Program-made: the position numbers and the translations under genes | Shown: piece after piece, positions 34,730 through 43,941 of the stretch | How positions within the stretch are numbered: position 1 is the stretch's first letter | Layout: each line of letters opens with the position of its first letter | The notes under the pieces: generated by a model | Seen by the model: the letters and a program-made list of their open reading frames with translations, nothing else | What the model was told of the DNA's origin: nothing | Database searches by the model: none | From: CAVQBJ01 sp963819075 | GTDB taxonomy: Bacteria; Actinomycetota; Thermoleophilia; Solirubrobacterales; Solirubrobacteraceae | Assembly: GCA_963819075.1 (NCBI GenBank) | Contig: CAWFUP010000001.1 | Coordinates: forward strand, 1,054,001-1,118,000 | Length of the DNA: 64,000 nt | Direction: 5' to 3'

Positions 34730-35581
34730 TCAGCTCGCGGGGCTCAGATCGTCGTAGCTGACGGCGGTGCGACGCCCGCGCTCGCGGAGGAGCAGGCGCT
34801 CGAGCGCGAGCATGTGGCGCGGGTGCTGCAGGTCGGTGGGGTGCAGGTCGAGGCGCAGCGTGCGACTCGGCACGAGCGTCGCGCCGCGGGCGACCAGAGG
34901 GGTGGCCAGGCGGCCGAGCGGGCCCGGCGCACCGAGCCGCCACGCCGGCGTGATCTGCCCACGACCGCTGTCGTTCGCCACGCTCGGCTGGCGGTGCAGC
35001 CGCCACAGTCCGGCCCACCAGCGAAATCGCGACGCGAGGGCTTCGTGGAGCGCCGGGGTGTAGGCGTAGGCGGGGGCGACGAAGCCCGTGGGCTCGATGC
35101 CGTCGAGCTTGAGCACGCGCCAGCCGGCCTCGACGGCGCGGCGCGTCTCAGCGGGGTCGAGCCCGCCGAACTCGCCTCGGACGGCCCGCCACGACCGGGC
35201 GAGGTGGCGTTCGGGAGCGGGCGCGCGGTAGCGCGCTCCATGGTGGAAGCCGTGCTGGGCGATAGCGTCGCCGGCCCGCTGGCGCTCGGCGAGCCACTGC
35301 ATCATCTCCGGCGAGCGGCGCCCGGCCGGATGCAGGTCGCGCGCGGGGATCACGAGCAGCGTCACGCGCTCGATGCCGTGATCGCCGAGCCAATCGCGCA
35401 TGAGCGCGCAGCGCTCGAACGTCGCCGGCTCGACGTCGTGCAGCGCGACCGCGATCGTGCGGGTCTCGGTGCCGACGGCCGGCACGCTCGATGCCGGCCT
35501 GATGAGCGGCGCAGCGAGCGCATCGCGCACCGCGCCCGAGGCGTCGACCGCGGGCCATCCTCGATATTGGACCCGTCCCAT
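34730..35581 (-). CDS. DUF2334-type polysaccharide deacetylase-like protein
   Basis: 283 residues from ATG 35581. VALHDVEPATFERC carries the metal-binding Asp, LLVIPARDLHP and IAQHGFHHGARYRAP the His pair, and GFVAPAYAYTPALHEAL the substrate loop, the pattern of the divergent deacetylases (DUF2334) of the CE4 superfamily. May trim acetyl groups from a surface glycan. No signal peptide is visible. Followed 66 bp on the left... by no gene of the same pathway; the PHP phosphatase gene to the right faces away on the other side of a short gap, also leftward. Confidence 0.8.
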   Translation of the reverse strand: MGRVQYRGWPAVDASGAVRDALAAPLIRPASSVPAVGTETRTIAVALHDVEPATFERCALMRDWLGDHGIERVTLLVIPARDLHPAGRRSPEMMQWLAERQRAGDAIAQHGFHHGARYRAPAPERHLARSWRAVRGEFGGLDPAETRRAVEAGWRVLKLDGIEPTGFVAPAYAYTPALHEALASRFRWWAGLWRLHRQPSVANDSGRGQITPAWRLGAPGPLGRLATPLVARGATLVPSRTLRLDLHPTDLQHPRHMLALERLLLRERGRRTAVSYDDLSPAS

Positions 35582-35698
35582 CGTCCCAGGATTCGTTGCT
35601 GAGCAGGGGAAATTGTAACGATGGCGATACCGTAGTGTTAGCGCTCGGTGAAGCGCGACGCGCTCACCGACCGGGGTAGGGCGCTGCACGGACGTCGC

Positions 35699-36502
35699 TC
35701 AGCGGCGGCGGGCAACGTCCAGAGCGTCGCCTGGGGCCGACGCGGGCGACGGCCACGTCAGCCAGGACGGCGACGGCGGGATCCCCGCCGCCAGCAGGAA
35801 CCGCGGGTTGGACTCGACGAGACGGCGGGCCGCCTCCACCGACAGGCCGCACGATGTCGCCAGCTCCAGGCCACGGCCGATCGTGTGCTCGCGGGTGCCC
35901 GGGTGGGCGTCGGATGCGAGTACAAAGGCGAGCCCGCGGTGCAGGAGCGTCCGCGCTGCGTTCAGGGCCTCGGGACCGTGCTCGCCGAGCAGGGAGCCGA
36001 TGTTGACCTGGAGCAGCGCGCCGGCCTCGATCTCCGGCCACAGAAGCTCCAATCCGCCGTCGAGCACGCCGCGGGCGCGCTCGGGGTGGGCGATGAGCAG
36101 GCCGTAGCCCCGGCGGCGCAGCAGCCGGCAGCTGCGCACGAAGCGCTCATCGATGCCGGCGAACGGGATCTCGATGAGCACCCAGCGCGCTCCGCGCGGG
36201 CCGTGGCCGATCGCCCGCAGCACGGCGTCGCTCAGCCCGTCCGCGCCGCGCGGATGGATCTCGCCGCCGGGATGCAGCAGCAGGCCGATCCCCTCGTCGT
36301 CGAGCGCCTGCTGCAGCGTGCCGACGCGTGCGGGGATCGTCAGCGGGTCATACGGCAGGCCGGACCCGACGTGGGGGGTGACGGTCGCTTCGGTTACCCC
36401 CTCGCTCACCATCCGGCGGGCGAAGCTAAGGCTCTGGTCGAGGGTTCGGGCTCCGTCGTCGACGCCCGGTAATAGGTGCAGATGCAGGTCCACTAGGGAC
36501 AT
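35699..36502 (-). CDS. PHP-type tyrosine-protein phosphatase (CpsB/YwqE)
   Basis: 267 residues from ATG 36502. VDLHLHLLPGVDDGA opens the PHP fold of the manganese-dependent phosphatases that act on tyrosine-phosphorylated BY-kinases of capsule or exopolysaccharide assembly; TPHVGS, GGEIH, AHPER and ASDAH provide further metal ligands. No BY-kinase gene lies in the window. Upstream of the deacetylase in the same direction, which fits a surface-glycan role. Confidence 0.88.
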   Translation of the reverse strand: MSLVDLHLHLLPGVDDGARTLDQSLSFARRMVSEGVTEATVTPHVGSGLPYDPLTIPARVGTLQQALDDEGIGLLLHPGGEIHPRGADGLSDAVLRAIGHGPRGARWVLIEIPFAGIDERFVRSCRLLRRRGYGLLIAHPERARGVLDGGLELLWPEIEAGALLQVNIGSLLGEHGPEALNAARTLLHRGLAFVLASDAHPGTREHTIGRGLELATSCGLSVEAARRLVESNPRFLLAAGIPPSPSWLTWPSPASAPGDALDVARRR

Positions 36503-36656
36503 ATGTGCTTCCCTTCTGACGGATCGTCGATGTCCGTCGCGATCGATTGCGGGTTCGCGTCGAGGATAGCCGGCCCGCCCCCGGCATCGGGGCGGAACCG
36601 CGCCGTGGGCACGCTTCTTCACAGAAAGCCCACGCAAACCGCATCATTGGAGAGCC

Positions 36657-37754
36657 GTGAAGCGACTTCGCCCCCACGCCGAGAGGATGTTCGAGACCCG
36701 GAGCCAGTCCTGGGTGGAGGCGGGCATCGCGCTCGACGAGGTCGACGAGCACGCGCTGCGGCGGGCTCGCTGGCGGGCCTTCGCGTACCTCGTGCTCATC
36801 GTGGGCGTGCTGATCCTCGCCGGTGACGACAACATCTACTCGATTCTCGGGATCCCATCGCCGAAGTCCCACGCGGCCGGCGTGCCCACGCTGCTCACGC
36901 AGGCGGCGATCGTCGTCTCGCTGCTCGTCCTCGGCTGGGCGCTGGCCGCCGAGGTCGGGCGGGCGGTCGGCCCGACGCTCTTCCGGCGCATGGACCCCGC
37001 CACCGCCGGCACGGTCGGCTTCTTCGCCCGGCTTGCCGTTCTCGGGATCGTCCTGTTGCTTGCGCTGTGGAAGGCCGGCATCGACCCGGCGGCGCTGACG
37101 ATCGGCGCCTCCTTCCTGGCCATCATCTTCGGACTCGCCGCCCAGCAGACGCTCGGCAACGTCTTCGCCGGCGTTGTGCTCCTCAGCGCGCGGCCGTTCC
37201 GCGTCGGCGAGCGGGTGCGGCTACAGGCGGGTGGAGTCGGTGGAAAGCTCGAGGGCGTCGTCAGCTCGCTCGGGCTGCTCTACACGTCGTTCGCGAGCGG
37301 CGAGGACATCACGATGGTTCCCAACAGCGTTGTCCTCAACTCGGCCGTCATCCCGCTGCGCGAGCCCGACTCGGTCGACCTGCGGGCCCGTCTGCGGCCG
37401 GGTGTCACTCCACGCCAGCTGCAGCGTCTGCTCGCCGAGTCGATCACGACGCCGATGCGCGACTCGCCGCGGATCTCGCTCGAGGAGCTCGACGGCGACG
37501 AGGTCGTCGTGCGCATCACCGCCACGCCCCGTCACGCCGTCGACGGGCCGGCGCTGGCGAGCGAGGTGCTGGAGGCGGTCTCGAAGCAGACGCGGAGCGC
37601 CGACGGCCGCGACGGCTCCACCGAAGCTGAACCCGCGCCCGCCGAGGCGCCCACCGCAGTGCGCCCGCCAGCGGGTGTGAGCGCCCCGGTTCGCGCCGAG
37701 CGGGTCGACGACGCGGCGGACACCGCCGTCCGCCGGCCCGCCGGCGACCGCTGA
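36657..37754 (+). CDS. Mechanosensitive channel, MscS family
   Basis: 365 residues from GTG 36657, with GGAGAG just before. Three or four helices; pore helix region AGIDPAALTIGASFLAIIFGLAAQQTLGNVFAGVVLL, then the beta domain RPFRVGERVRLQ and LLYTSFASGEDITMVPNSVVLNSAV. Opens under membrane tension to release solutes. The C-terminal 70 residues are Pro/Ala/Arg-rich and disordered. Confidence 0.92.
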   Translation: MKRLRPHAERMFETRSQSWVEAGIALDEVDEHALRRARWRAFAYLVLIVGVLILAGDDNIYSILGIPSPKSHAAGVPTLLTQAAIVVSLLVLGWALAAEVGRAVGPTLFRRMDPATAGTVGFFARLAVLGIVLLLALWKAGIDPAALTIGASFLAIIFGLAAQQTLGNVFAGVVLLSARPFRVGERVRLQAGGVGGKLEGVVSSLGLLYTSFASGEDITMVPNSVVLNSAVIPLREPDSVDLRARLRPGVTPRQLQRLLAESITTPMRDSPRISLEELDGDEVVVRITATPRHAVDGPALASEVLEAVSKQTRSADGRDGSTEAEPAPAEAPTAVRPPAGVSAPVRAERVDDAADTAVRRPAGDR

Positions 37755-37817
37755 GCCGCGTCCGCGGCGGCCGCCGACTGGACAGATGTGTGATCGCGGC
37801 GTCGTGAGCGCGGGCCG

Positions 37818-38015
37818 ATGGTCTCACATGCGCGTGATTATGCGCACAATGTGGGCCCGGCGCTGATGCAAGTCGCCTTCCTCGCCGTGGCCGGCTACGT
37901 CGTGCTCACCGCGGCGTGCTTCGGCGCGCTCATGTCGCTCGCCGGCCGCATCCGCCGCCGCGACGCGGCGAGCGGGCGCGTGGCGCCGCCGCGCCGGCGC
38001 CGGCTGCACATCTGA
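37818..38015 (+). CDS. Small single-helix membrane protein (tentative)
   Basis: Up to 65 residues; ATG 37866 (MQVAFLAVAGYVVLTAACFGALMSLAGRIRRRD) would give one membrane helix with a basic cytoplasmic tail of RR pairs. No family recognised. It fills the gap after the channel gene, and codon bias is right for the genome, but a chance frame cannot be excluded. Confidence 0.4.
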   Translation: MVSHARDYAHNVGPALMQVAFLAVAGYVVLTAACFGALMSLAGRIRRRDAASGRVAPPRRRRLHI

Positions 38016-38023
38016 GCGGGGCT

Positions 38024-38758
38024 TCAGTCGCGACGGTCCTGGCGCTCGGCGGCCTGCTGGACGGCGTCGAGCACCGCGTCGGGATCGTCGAGCACCTCGA
38101 GCAGCATGAGGTCCTCCGGGCTGATCGTGCCGTCGCCGAGCATGCGATCGCGGATCCAACGCAGCAGGCCCTCCCAGTAGTGGCTGCCGACCAGCACGAC
38201 CGGGAAGTAGCGGATCTTGCCCGTCTGGATCAGCGTCAGGGCCTCGAACAGCTCGTCCATCGTGCCGAGCCCGCCGGGCATGACGACGAACGCGTTCGAG
38301 TAGCGCACGAACATGACCTTGCGCGCGAAGAAGTAGTGGAAGTCGAGGCTGACGTCGAGATAGGGGTTCGGCTCCTGCTCCATCGGCAGCTCGATGTTGA
38401 GCCCGATCGACAGCGCTCCGGCGTCGCGGGCGCCGCGGTTGGCGGCCTCCATCGCCCCGGGGCCGCCGCCGGTGATGATCGAGAACCCAGCCTCGCCGAG
38501 GCGTCGTGCGACCGCGCGCGAGAGCGCGTACGTAGGGTCGTCGGGGTGCGTGCGGGCCGAGCCGAAGATCGCCACCCCGCGATGCACGTCACGCAGCGCG
38601 TCGAAGCCCATCGTCAGCTCCCGGCTCATCGACCCGACGCGCTCCTCGTCGGTGCGCAGCGTCGGGACGAGTGCGTGCTCGGCGCCGAGGAGCTCCTCGT
38701 CCCGAGTCGGGGGCGGAGTGGGCAGGCCCTCTCCGTACGGGTGCTGCGACGCGGTCAC
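38024..38758 (-). CDS. TIGR00730/LOG family Rossmann-fold protein
   Basis: 244 residues from GTG 38758. GGGPGAMEAANRGA and PGGLGTMDELFEALTLIQTGKI are the LOG motifs; such proteins release ribose 5-phosphate from nucleoside monophosphates (cytokinin activation in plants). VAIFGSARTHPDDP starts the fold. Starts 17 bp after the mannosyltransferase-like gene and is probably cotranscribed. Confidence 0.9.
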   Translation of the reverse strand: MTASQHPYGEGLPTPPPTRDEELLGAEHALVPTLRTDEERVGSMSRELTMGFDALRDVHRGVAIFGSARTHPDDPTYALSRAVARRLGEAGFSIITGGGPGAMEAANRGARDAGALSIGLNIELPMEQEPNPYLDVSLDFHYFFARKVMFVRYSNAFVVMPGGLGTMDELFEALTLIQTGKIRYFPVVLVGSHYWEGLLRWIRDRMLGDGTISPEDLMLLEVLDDPDAVLDAVQQAAERQDRRD

Positions 38759-38775
38759 CGCGAGACGCCGTCGCG

Positions 38776-40593
38776 CTAGTAATCCAGCAACTGCTTGACC
38801 TCGTACGCGTGCTCCTGACCGAGCTTCGTCGAGCCCGGATAGAAGCCGATCGTGCGGTACCAGCCACCGGCGAGCGGCGACCACACGATGAGCAGGTAGA
38901 GGCCGAGCACGAGCGAGATCCGGACGAGGGCCCGCGAGCGCGCGAGCGCGACGAGCGGGAGCAGCCACAGGATGTACCAGGGCAGCACCCAGCTGAGCGT
39001 GACGAGCAGCGCCAGCGTCGCCCACGCGGCGGGTCGCAACAGCTCGTGCCGGCGCCAGGCGAGCACGCAGGCGCCGAGCACTGACAGCACGAGCGCGACC
39101 GACATGGCCTGCTGCAGGCCATGCGTCTCGCCGCCGAGGCCGATGGCGAAGCCGAACACGTTGGGCAGGCTCTCGTTGGTGACGAGCGTGCCCTGGGTCG
39201 ACAGGTCGGGGAGGTGCGCGCCGAAGGCGACGTAGGCGGCGGCCGCGACGGCAACCGCACTGATCGCCATGCCGATGAGGAGCTGGACGATCCGGCGTGG
39301 TGCGGCGCGCAGCGCGCAGATCGCCACCGGGACGATGACCGCCGCGGATGCCTTCATGCCGGCGGCCACAACGAGCGACGCGCCGGCGGCGACCTCGGCC
39401 GGTGCCAGCGGCCACACCCACGCGCGCACGTGCTCGCGCGCGCCGGCCCGATCGAGCGGCTCGGCCCAGCGGCGGCGCCGCGGCGCGCTCACCCCGGCCG
39501 CCGCGCGCGGCGGCGCTCCGAGAACCGTGGAGCCGGCCGCACCGGCGCCGGTGGCCACGAGCCCGCCGCCCGTCGCCCCGACGACCGTGCTGCCGGCGGC
39601 CTCGCCGACGCGCCGCGCGGTCGTAAATGCGGCGGCGCGGGTGCGCAGCGCCACGTACGCCTCGCCGAGCGCGGCCGGCACCCACGCGCGAGCCCGGCCG
39701 GGGACCGGCTCGCGTCGCTGGGGCGTCCCGAGTTGATCGCCGAGCTCGTCGCTGCAGGAGCCGAGCGCGGCATCGAGCGCGGAGCGACGAGCGCGCAGCA
39801 GCAGGTAGATCCCGAGCATGACGAAGAAGACGGTGATGAAGTCGTTGTGATCGCCGCCGAGTCCGAACACGAGCACGACTGGGTTCAGTCCGACGAACAC
39901 GACCGCGCGCACCGGATCGCGACCGAGGAGCTCGGCGCACCGCCACACGAGGTACACCACCCCGAGGCTCGTCACCACGAGGATGCCCTTCACCGCCCAG
40001 AATGCGCCGGCGACGCCAAGTGGCACGAGGGCGAAGGTCAGCAGCGTGAACAGCGGGCCGTAGGGACTGAGCAGCTCGTGCCAGTTACTGAGCAGGAACG
40101 CCGGGTCGGAGTGCGGCTCGGAGATCGGGATCGTCGCGTAGGGGTTGAGGTGATAGACGACCTCCATCCGCGCGTAGTTGATGTAGTTGAAGACATCGGT
40201 GAGCGAAAGCGGCGGGGAGAGCAGGAAGAGGATGTGGATCGCGACGATGGCCGAGACCACCCAGCGCACGCGCAGACTCGGCACGTAGGCGATCGCGAAC
40301 ACGTAGGCGATGTACATCGCGATCAGCCCGTAGGTGAAGACATCCTCGAGCGTGGTGCCGTTGTGGGTGAGGATCGGCAGGATGCCGCCGAACGGCCCGG
40401 CGAGCCAGCTCGGGAACCAGTTCGGATTCGACGAGGGGGTGAGTGCACTCGGGTGGTTGGCGGACACGAGCACGATCACCCCGCTCAGCACCACGAGCAC
40501 GACGAGGGCCACCGCGCCGACGAAGACGCGTCCGGGAGTCCGCGGCGGGGGCTCGTCTACGAGCGTGTAGGCGGGAGAGGCGATGGAGGCCAT
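38776..40593 (-). CDS. Polytopic GT-C (mannosyltransferase-like) membrane protein
   Basis: 605 residues from ATG 40593, about twelve helices. The first large loop SLTDVFNYINYARM holds the acidic residues expected for polyprenol-phosphate sugar transferases of the GT87/MptB kind; YGPLFTLLTF and GGDHNDFITVFFVML also recur in them. A hydrophilic insert of about 130 residues (roughly 285-415, Arg/Ala-rich) interrupts the helices and is unusual. Probably adds hexose to a cell-envelope glycan. Confidence 0.78.
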   Translation of the reverse strand: MASIASPAYTLVDEPPPRTPGRVFVGAVALVVLVVLSGVIVLVSANHPSALTPSSNPNWFPSWLAGPFGGILPILTHNGTTLEDVFTYGLIAMYIAYVFAIAYVPSLRVRWVVSAIVAIHILFLLSPPLSLTDVFNYINYARMEVVYHLNPYATIPISEPHSDPAFLLSNWHELLSPYGPLFTLLTFALVPLGVAGAFWAVKGILVVTSLGVVYLVWRCAELLGRDPVRAVVFVGLNPVVLVFGLGGDHNDFITVFFVMLGIYLLLRARRSALDAALGSCSDELGDQLGTPQRREPVPGRARAWVPAALGEAYVALRTRAAAFTTARRVGEAAGSTVVGATGGGLVATGAGAAGSTVLGAPPRAAAGVSAPRRRRWAEPLDRAGAREHVRAWVWPLAPAEVAAGASLVVAAGMKASAAVIVPVAICALRAAPRRIVQLLIGMAISAVAVAAAAYVAFGAHLPDLSTQGTLVTNESLPNVFGFAIGLGGETHGLQQAMSVALVLSVLGACVLAWRRHELLRPAAWATLALLVTLSWVLPWYILWLLPLVALARSRALVRISLVLGLYLLIVWSPLAGGWYRTIGFYPGSTKLGQEHAYEVKQLLDY

Positions 40594-40723
40594 GCGAAGT
40601 GGCGGGGTGGCGCGGTGATCACCGCGCACGCCGCGACCGGCGCGGGGTGACACCGCCGCGAGCCAAGGATAACGCTGCCCGCGTCGGGCGACCGCGCGCT
40701 GGCAGGGCGCCGGCAACGACGAA

Positions 40724-40744
40724 GGGCCCGCCGGAAGCGGGCCC
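40724..40744 (-). terminator. Hairpin downstream of the cold-shock gene
   Basis: GGGCCCGC (40724-40731), 5-nt loop, GCGGGCCC (40737-40744), 30 bp past the stop; no clear T-run. Confidence 0.6.
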
Positions 40745-40773
40745 CTCACCAAGCGCTGAGGGCAGCGCCCGGA

Positions 40774-40977
40774 CTAAATCGTGGCGACGTTGACGGCCTT
40801 CGGGCCCTTGTCGCCCTGCTCGGCGTCATAGGACACCTTCGCTCCCTCCTGGAGCGAGCGGTAGCCCTCGCCGTTGATTCCGGTGTGGTGGACGAACAGG
40901 TCCTTGTCGCCATCATCAGGGGTGATGAAGCCGAATCCCTTGTCGTCGCTGAACCACTTCACGGTGCCGGTAGGCAT
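40774..40977 (-). CDS. Cold-shock protein CspA family
   Basis: 67 residues. [34 protein letters not shown] contains RNP1 (KGFGFI) and RNP2 (LFVHH). Binds single-stranded RNA and DNA. GTGGAGGAAACC precedes the ATG. The leader is at least 120 bases with no gene, as usual for csp messages. Confidence 0.96.
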   Translation of the reverse strand: MPTGTVKWFSDDKGFGFITPDDGDKDLFVHHTGINGEGYRSLQEGAKVSYDAEQGDKGPKAVNVATI

Positions 40978-41190
40978 GTGGGTTTCCTCCACGTGAGTGT
41001 GCTGCGCGCGGAGGATGCTGCGAGAGCTTCGACCTGCGAGCGCCTGCACTTCATTTCGCCAGCTCTTTTGTTGCCGGCCATACGTGCGGGACGGTAGCAG
41101 GAAGCCGCCCGCGCTGTTGTTTCTGAGATGAAATTGTTAGGAGCTCGGTACGCTCCGGAAAATGGCCCTCAGACGTGACCATTTATCGCG

Positions 41191-41991
41191 GTGGCGCAGG
41201 ACGACGCAGACCTGACGCTGCGGCGGCTGCTCGGATCGACGGAGGTGGCGTCGATCGCAGACGTCACCGCGGAGCTCGAGCGCGAGGCACGCGCGCGTCC
41301 GGCGAGCGCCGCGCGCCCCCACGTCGCGCTCAACATGGTCTCGAGCGTCGACGGTCGCGCGGCGATCGGGGCGCGCTCGGGTGGACTGTCCGCGGCCGCC
41401 GACCGCGCCCTCTTTCACGCGTTGCGGGCGGCGACCGACGCGGTGCTCGTCGGCGCTGGCACGGCGCGCAGCGAGGGCTACGGGCGCACGATCCGCGACC
41501 CCGCCACGCGCCGGGCGCGCGAGCGGGCCGGGCGCGCCGCCGAACCGATCGCGTGCATCGTGTCGGCCAGACTGGCGCTCGACGAGACGCTCCCGCTGCT
41601 GCGCGAGCCCGAGTCGCGCGTCGTGATCGTGACCGCTTCGGAGCGCTCGCTGCCCGACGTCGCCGCCGGCGTCGATTACGTGCGAGCGGCCACGCGCGAC
41701 GGCGCCGTCGACCTGCCGGAAGCGCTGCGAGATCTCGGTGAGCGCTTCGGCGTGCGACACGTCCTCTGCGAGGGTGGGCCCACGCTGAACGCCGATCTGT
41801 TCGCCGCGGGCGCCGTCGACGAGCTGTTCCTGTCGCTCGCGCCGATCGTCGCCGGCGGCGACGATCCGCTGCGGATCGTCGGTCCGGACGCCGCGCTGCC
41901 CCCGGTCTCGCTCGAGCTCGCCGGAGCGTTCCTGGTCGACTCGTTCCTCTTCCTGCGTTACCGGGTCGGTGACACGCACGCTCTAACGTGA
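41191..41991 (+). CDS. RibD C-terminal-type pyrimidine reductase family protein
   Basis: 266 residues from GTG 41191. HVALNMVSSVDGRAAIG, VLVGAGTARSEGYG and CEGGPTLNADLFAAGAVDELFLSLAP match the dihydrofolate reductase-like reductase domain of RibD. A free-standing form; without the deaminase domain and away from other rib genes, its substrate may not be the riboflavin precursor. Overlaps the next gene by 4 bases. Confidence 0.88.
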   Translation: MAQDDADLTLRRLLGSTEVASIADVTAELEREARARPASAARPHVALNMVSSVDGRAAIGARSGGLSAAADRALFHALRAATDAVLVGAGTARSEGYGRTIRDPATRRARERAGRAAEPIACIVSARLALDETLPLLREPESRVVIVTASERSLPDVAAGVDYVRAATRDGAVDLPEALRDLGERFGVRHVLCEGGPTLNADLFAAGAVDELFLSLAPIVAGGDDPLRIVGPDAALPPVSLELAGAFLVDSFLFLRYRVGDTHALT

Positions 41992-42590
41992 CACGCGTGC
42001 GCGAGGCCCAACCGCTCCTGACCGTTACCGAGGCGGCGCTCGCCCAGCTGCGCGGCTTCCTCGACGCGCGGCCCGCGTCCGACGGCCGCTGCCTCTATGT
42101 TCGCGTGAGCGCGGTGCGCGACGGCGAGTATCAGGCGGCGCTCTCGCTCGAGTCGATCGAGATCGCTCGGGACGGCGACGTCCGCGAGCAAGCGGGCGAC
42201 CTGTCGATCGTCATCGCCGAGGGGAGCGCCGAGCGGCTGCGCGGCGCGACGATCGACTGGTGGGAGGGACCGTCCGAGACCGGGTTCGTCGTCGAGAACC
42301 CGAATCGCCCGACCGTCGACGACTCGCTCGCCGAGCGGGTGCGCGAGGTGCTCGACCGCGACGTCAACCCGGCAATCGCGTCGCATGGCGGGCGGGCGGA
42401 TCTCGTGGCCGTCGAGGGTCGCACCGCTTACCTGCGGCTCTCCGGTGGTTGCCAGGGCTGCGGCATGGCCTCGGCCACCCTCACCCAGGGCATCGAGGTG
42501 AGTCTCACCGAGGCCCTGCCCGAGATCGCCGACGTCATCGACGTCACCGACCACGCGTCGGGCACGAATCCGTACTACGCGCCCGCGTAG
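41988..42590 (+). CDS. NfuA-like iron-sulfur scaffold
   Basis: 200 residues from GTG 41988. Residues 1-95 resemble an A-type (HesB/IscA) domain but lack its cysteines; the C-terminal 85 residues are a NifU domain (VREVLDRDVNPAIASHGGRADLVAVEG, GGCQGCGMASATL) whose CxxC binds a [4Fe-4S] cluster. This degenerate A-type plus NifU order is that of E. coli NfuA. Delivers clusters to target enzymes. Confidence 0.9.
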   Translation: MTRVREAQPLLTVTEAALAQLRGFLDARPASDGRCLYVRVSAVRDGEYQAALSLESIEIARDGDVREQAGDLSIVIAEGSAERLRGATIDWWEGPSETGFVVENPNRPTVDDSLAERVREVLDRDVNPAIASHGGRADLVAVEGRTAYLRLSGGCQGCGMASATLTQGIEVSLTEALPEIADVIDVTDHASGTNPYYAPA

Positions 42591-42663
42591 GGCACCGGGC
42601 CCGCCCGGGCCGCCGGCGACCCCGAGGGCGTCGAACGGGGCGGCGCCGCGTCTCCTTTTCCCA

Positions 42664-43080
42664 TCATTGATCGCCGTCGGGAGGACGGCGCTCGCGCTTG
42701 CGCTGCGCGTGGCGGCGCTTACCCTGTAGACGGCGCTCGCGCGACGCCGACGTCGGTCGCGTGGCGTGCCGGGGGCGCGCGACGGCAAGCGCCCGCGCGA
42801 GCCGCTCGGCAAGCCGGTCGAGGGCGAGCTCGCGGTTGCGTGCCTGCCCGCGGGTGTCCTGCGCGACGGCGACGACCCGCGGTCCGACGCGCGCGAGGAT
42901 GCGCCGCCGCTGCTCCTCGCTGAGCGAGCGCGAGGCGGCCACGTCGAAGATCGCCTCGACGCGCGAGGCCGTCACGTTGGCGTGCTGGCCGCCGGGACCC
43001 GAGGAGCGGCTCGCGCGCACCGTGATCTCGGCGAGCGGGAGCGACAGGTCCCGGGTCACGCGCAGGGGGTGATCCGCCAC
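42664..43080 (-). CDS. arfB: ArfB/YaeJ-type peptide chain release factor domain protein
   Basis: 138 residues from GTG 43080. The catalytic GGQ is in SSGPGGQHANVTASRVEAIFDV, and the C-terminal tail (RERRLQGKRRHAQRKRERR) is basic, as needed to enter the empty mRNA channel of a stalled ribosome. Hydrolyses peptidyl-tRNA on non-stop ribosomes. Gap of 4 bp to the upstream cupin gene. Confidence 0.93.
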   Translation of the reverse strand: MADHPLRVTRDLSLPLAEITVRASRSSGPGGQHANVTASRVEAIFDVAASRSLSEEQRRRILARVGPRVVAVAQDTRGQARNRELALDRLAERLARALAVARPRHATRPTSASRERRLQGKRRHAQRKRERRPPDGDQ

Positions 43081-43084
43081 GGGG

Positions 43085-43516
43085 TCAGGAGCTCTGCGCG
43101 CCCGGCGGCCCGGCGACGTCGCCCTCGACCCCGGGGGCGCGGCCGTCACGGCCCACGTAGCCGTCCTTGCCGCCGACGCACAGGTAGATCGCGTCGACAT
43201 CGCCCACGTTGCGCAGCTGGCGCACGGTGTGGGCGTCGACGCGCACGACCGTCCCCGGCTCGAGCACGTGCTTGCTGCCGTCGCCGAACTCCATCTCGAG
43301 CGTGCCCGCGTGCACGAAGTAGAGCTCCTCCTGCTCCTCGTGGTAATGCGTTCCGCCGGCGTAGCCGGGCGGCATCGCGATCGCGTTCACGCCGAAGGCG
43401 GTCACGCCGAGCGGCCGGCGCAGCTTGCGGAACCCATAGCGGTCACCGAGCGCGTCGATGTGCGCCACCGCATAGCCGTCGCCCTCGATGACGCTGCCGT
43501 CTGTCGATGTGGCCAT
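43085..43516 (-). CDS. Cupin-domain protein
   Basis: 143 residues. THYHEEQEELYFVHAGTLEMEFGDG (motif 1) and VVRVDAHTVRQLRN (motif 2) give the metal site. Unlike the cupin at 9145 the C-terminus is Gly/Pro-rich. Substrate unknown. Probable operon rhodanese-cupin-arfB. Confidence 0.85.
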   Translation of the reverse strand: MATSTDGSVIEGDGYAVAHIDALGDRYGFRKLRRPLGVTAFGVNAIAMPPGYAGGTHYHEEQEELYFVHAGTLEMEFGDGSKHVLEPGTVVRVDAHTVRQLRNVGDVDAIYLCVGGKDGYVGRDGRAPGVEGDVAGPPGAQSS

Positions 43517-43535
43517 CGTGTCTCCTTATCGATCG

Positions 43536-43880
43536 TCAGTGGTCGGCGACGCGGCCGTCCTCCGGTGAGATCGGCCGGTCCTCGTCGACCCACCTCAGCA
43601 GGCCTCCCTGCATCGAGTACGCGTCGTATCCGGACGCGCGGAAGGCCTGAGCGGCCATCGTCGAGCGGCCGCCCACGCGGCAGTAGAACACGACCGGCCG
43701 CGACGCGTCGATCGTGCTCGCCTGCCCGGACAGCCGGGCGAGCTCGATGTGACGCGAGTCGGCGATGTGGCCGGCCTCGCGCTCGTCGTCCTCGCGCACG
43801 TCGACAAGCTGCAGCGCGCCGTCCTCGGTGAGCCAGCGCGCGACCTGCTCGGGCTCGATGTCGATGTCCTCGACGCTCAT
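43536..43880 (-). CDS. Single-domain rhodanese
   Basis: 114 residues from ATG 43880. LQLVDVREDDEREAGHIADSRHIE and the active-site loop VVFYCRVGGRS, with its cysteine at the persulfide position. Sulfur transfer in the cytoplasm; acceptor unknown. Confidence 0.92.
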   Translation of the reverse strand: MSVEDIDIEPEQVARWLTEDGALQLVDVREDDEREAGHIADSRHIELARLSGQASTIDASRPVVFYCRVGGRSTMAAQAFRASGYDAYSMQGGLLRWVDEDRPISPEDGRVADH

Positions 43881-43941
43881 GGGGGGAGGGTAGCCGCCCA
43901 CCGCGGGCGCGGGCGTGCGGCGTCCTCTAGCATCATCTGCG

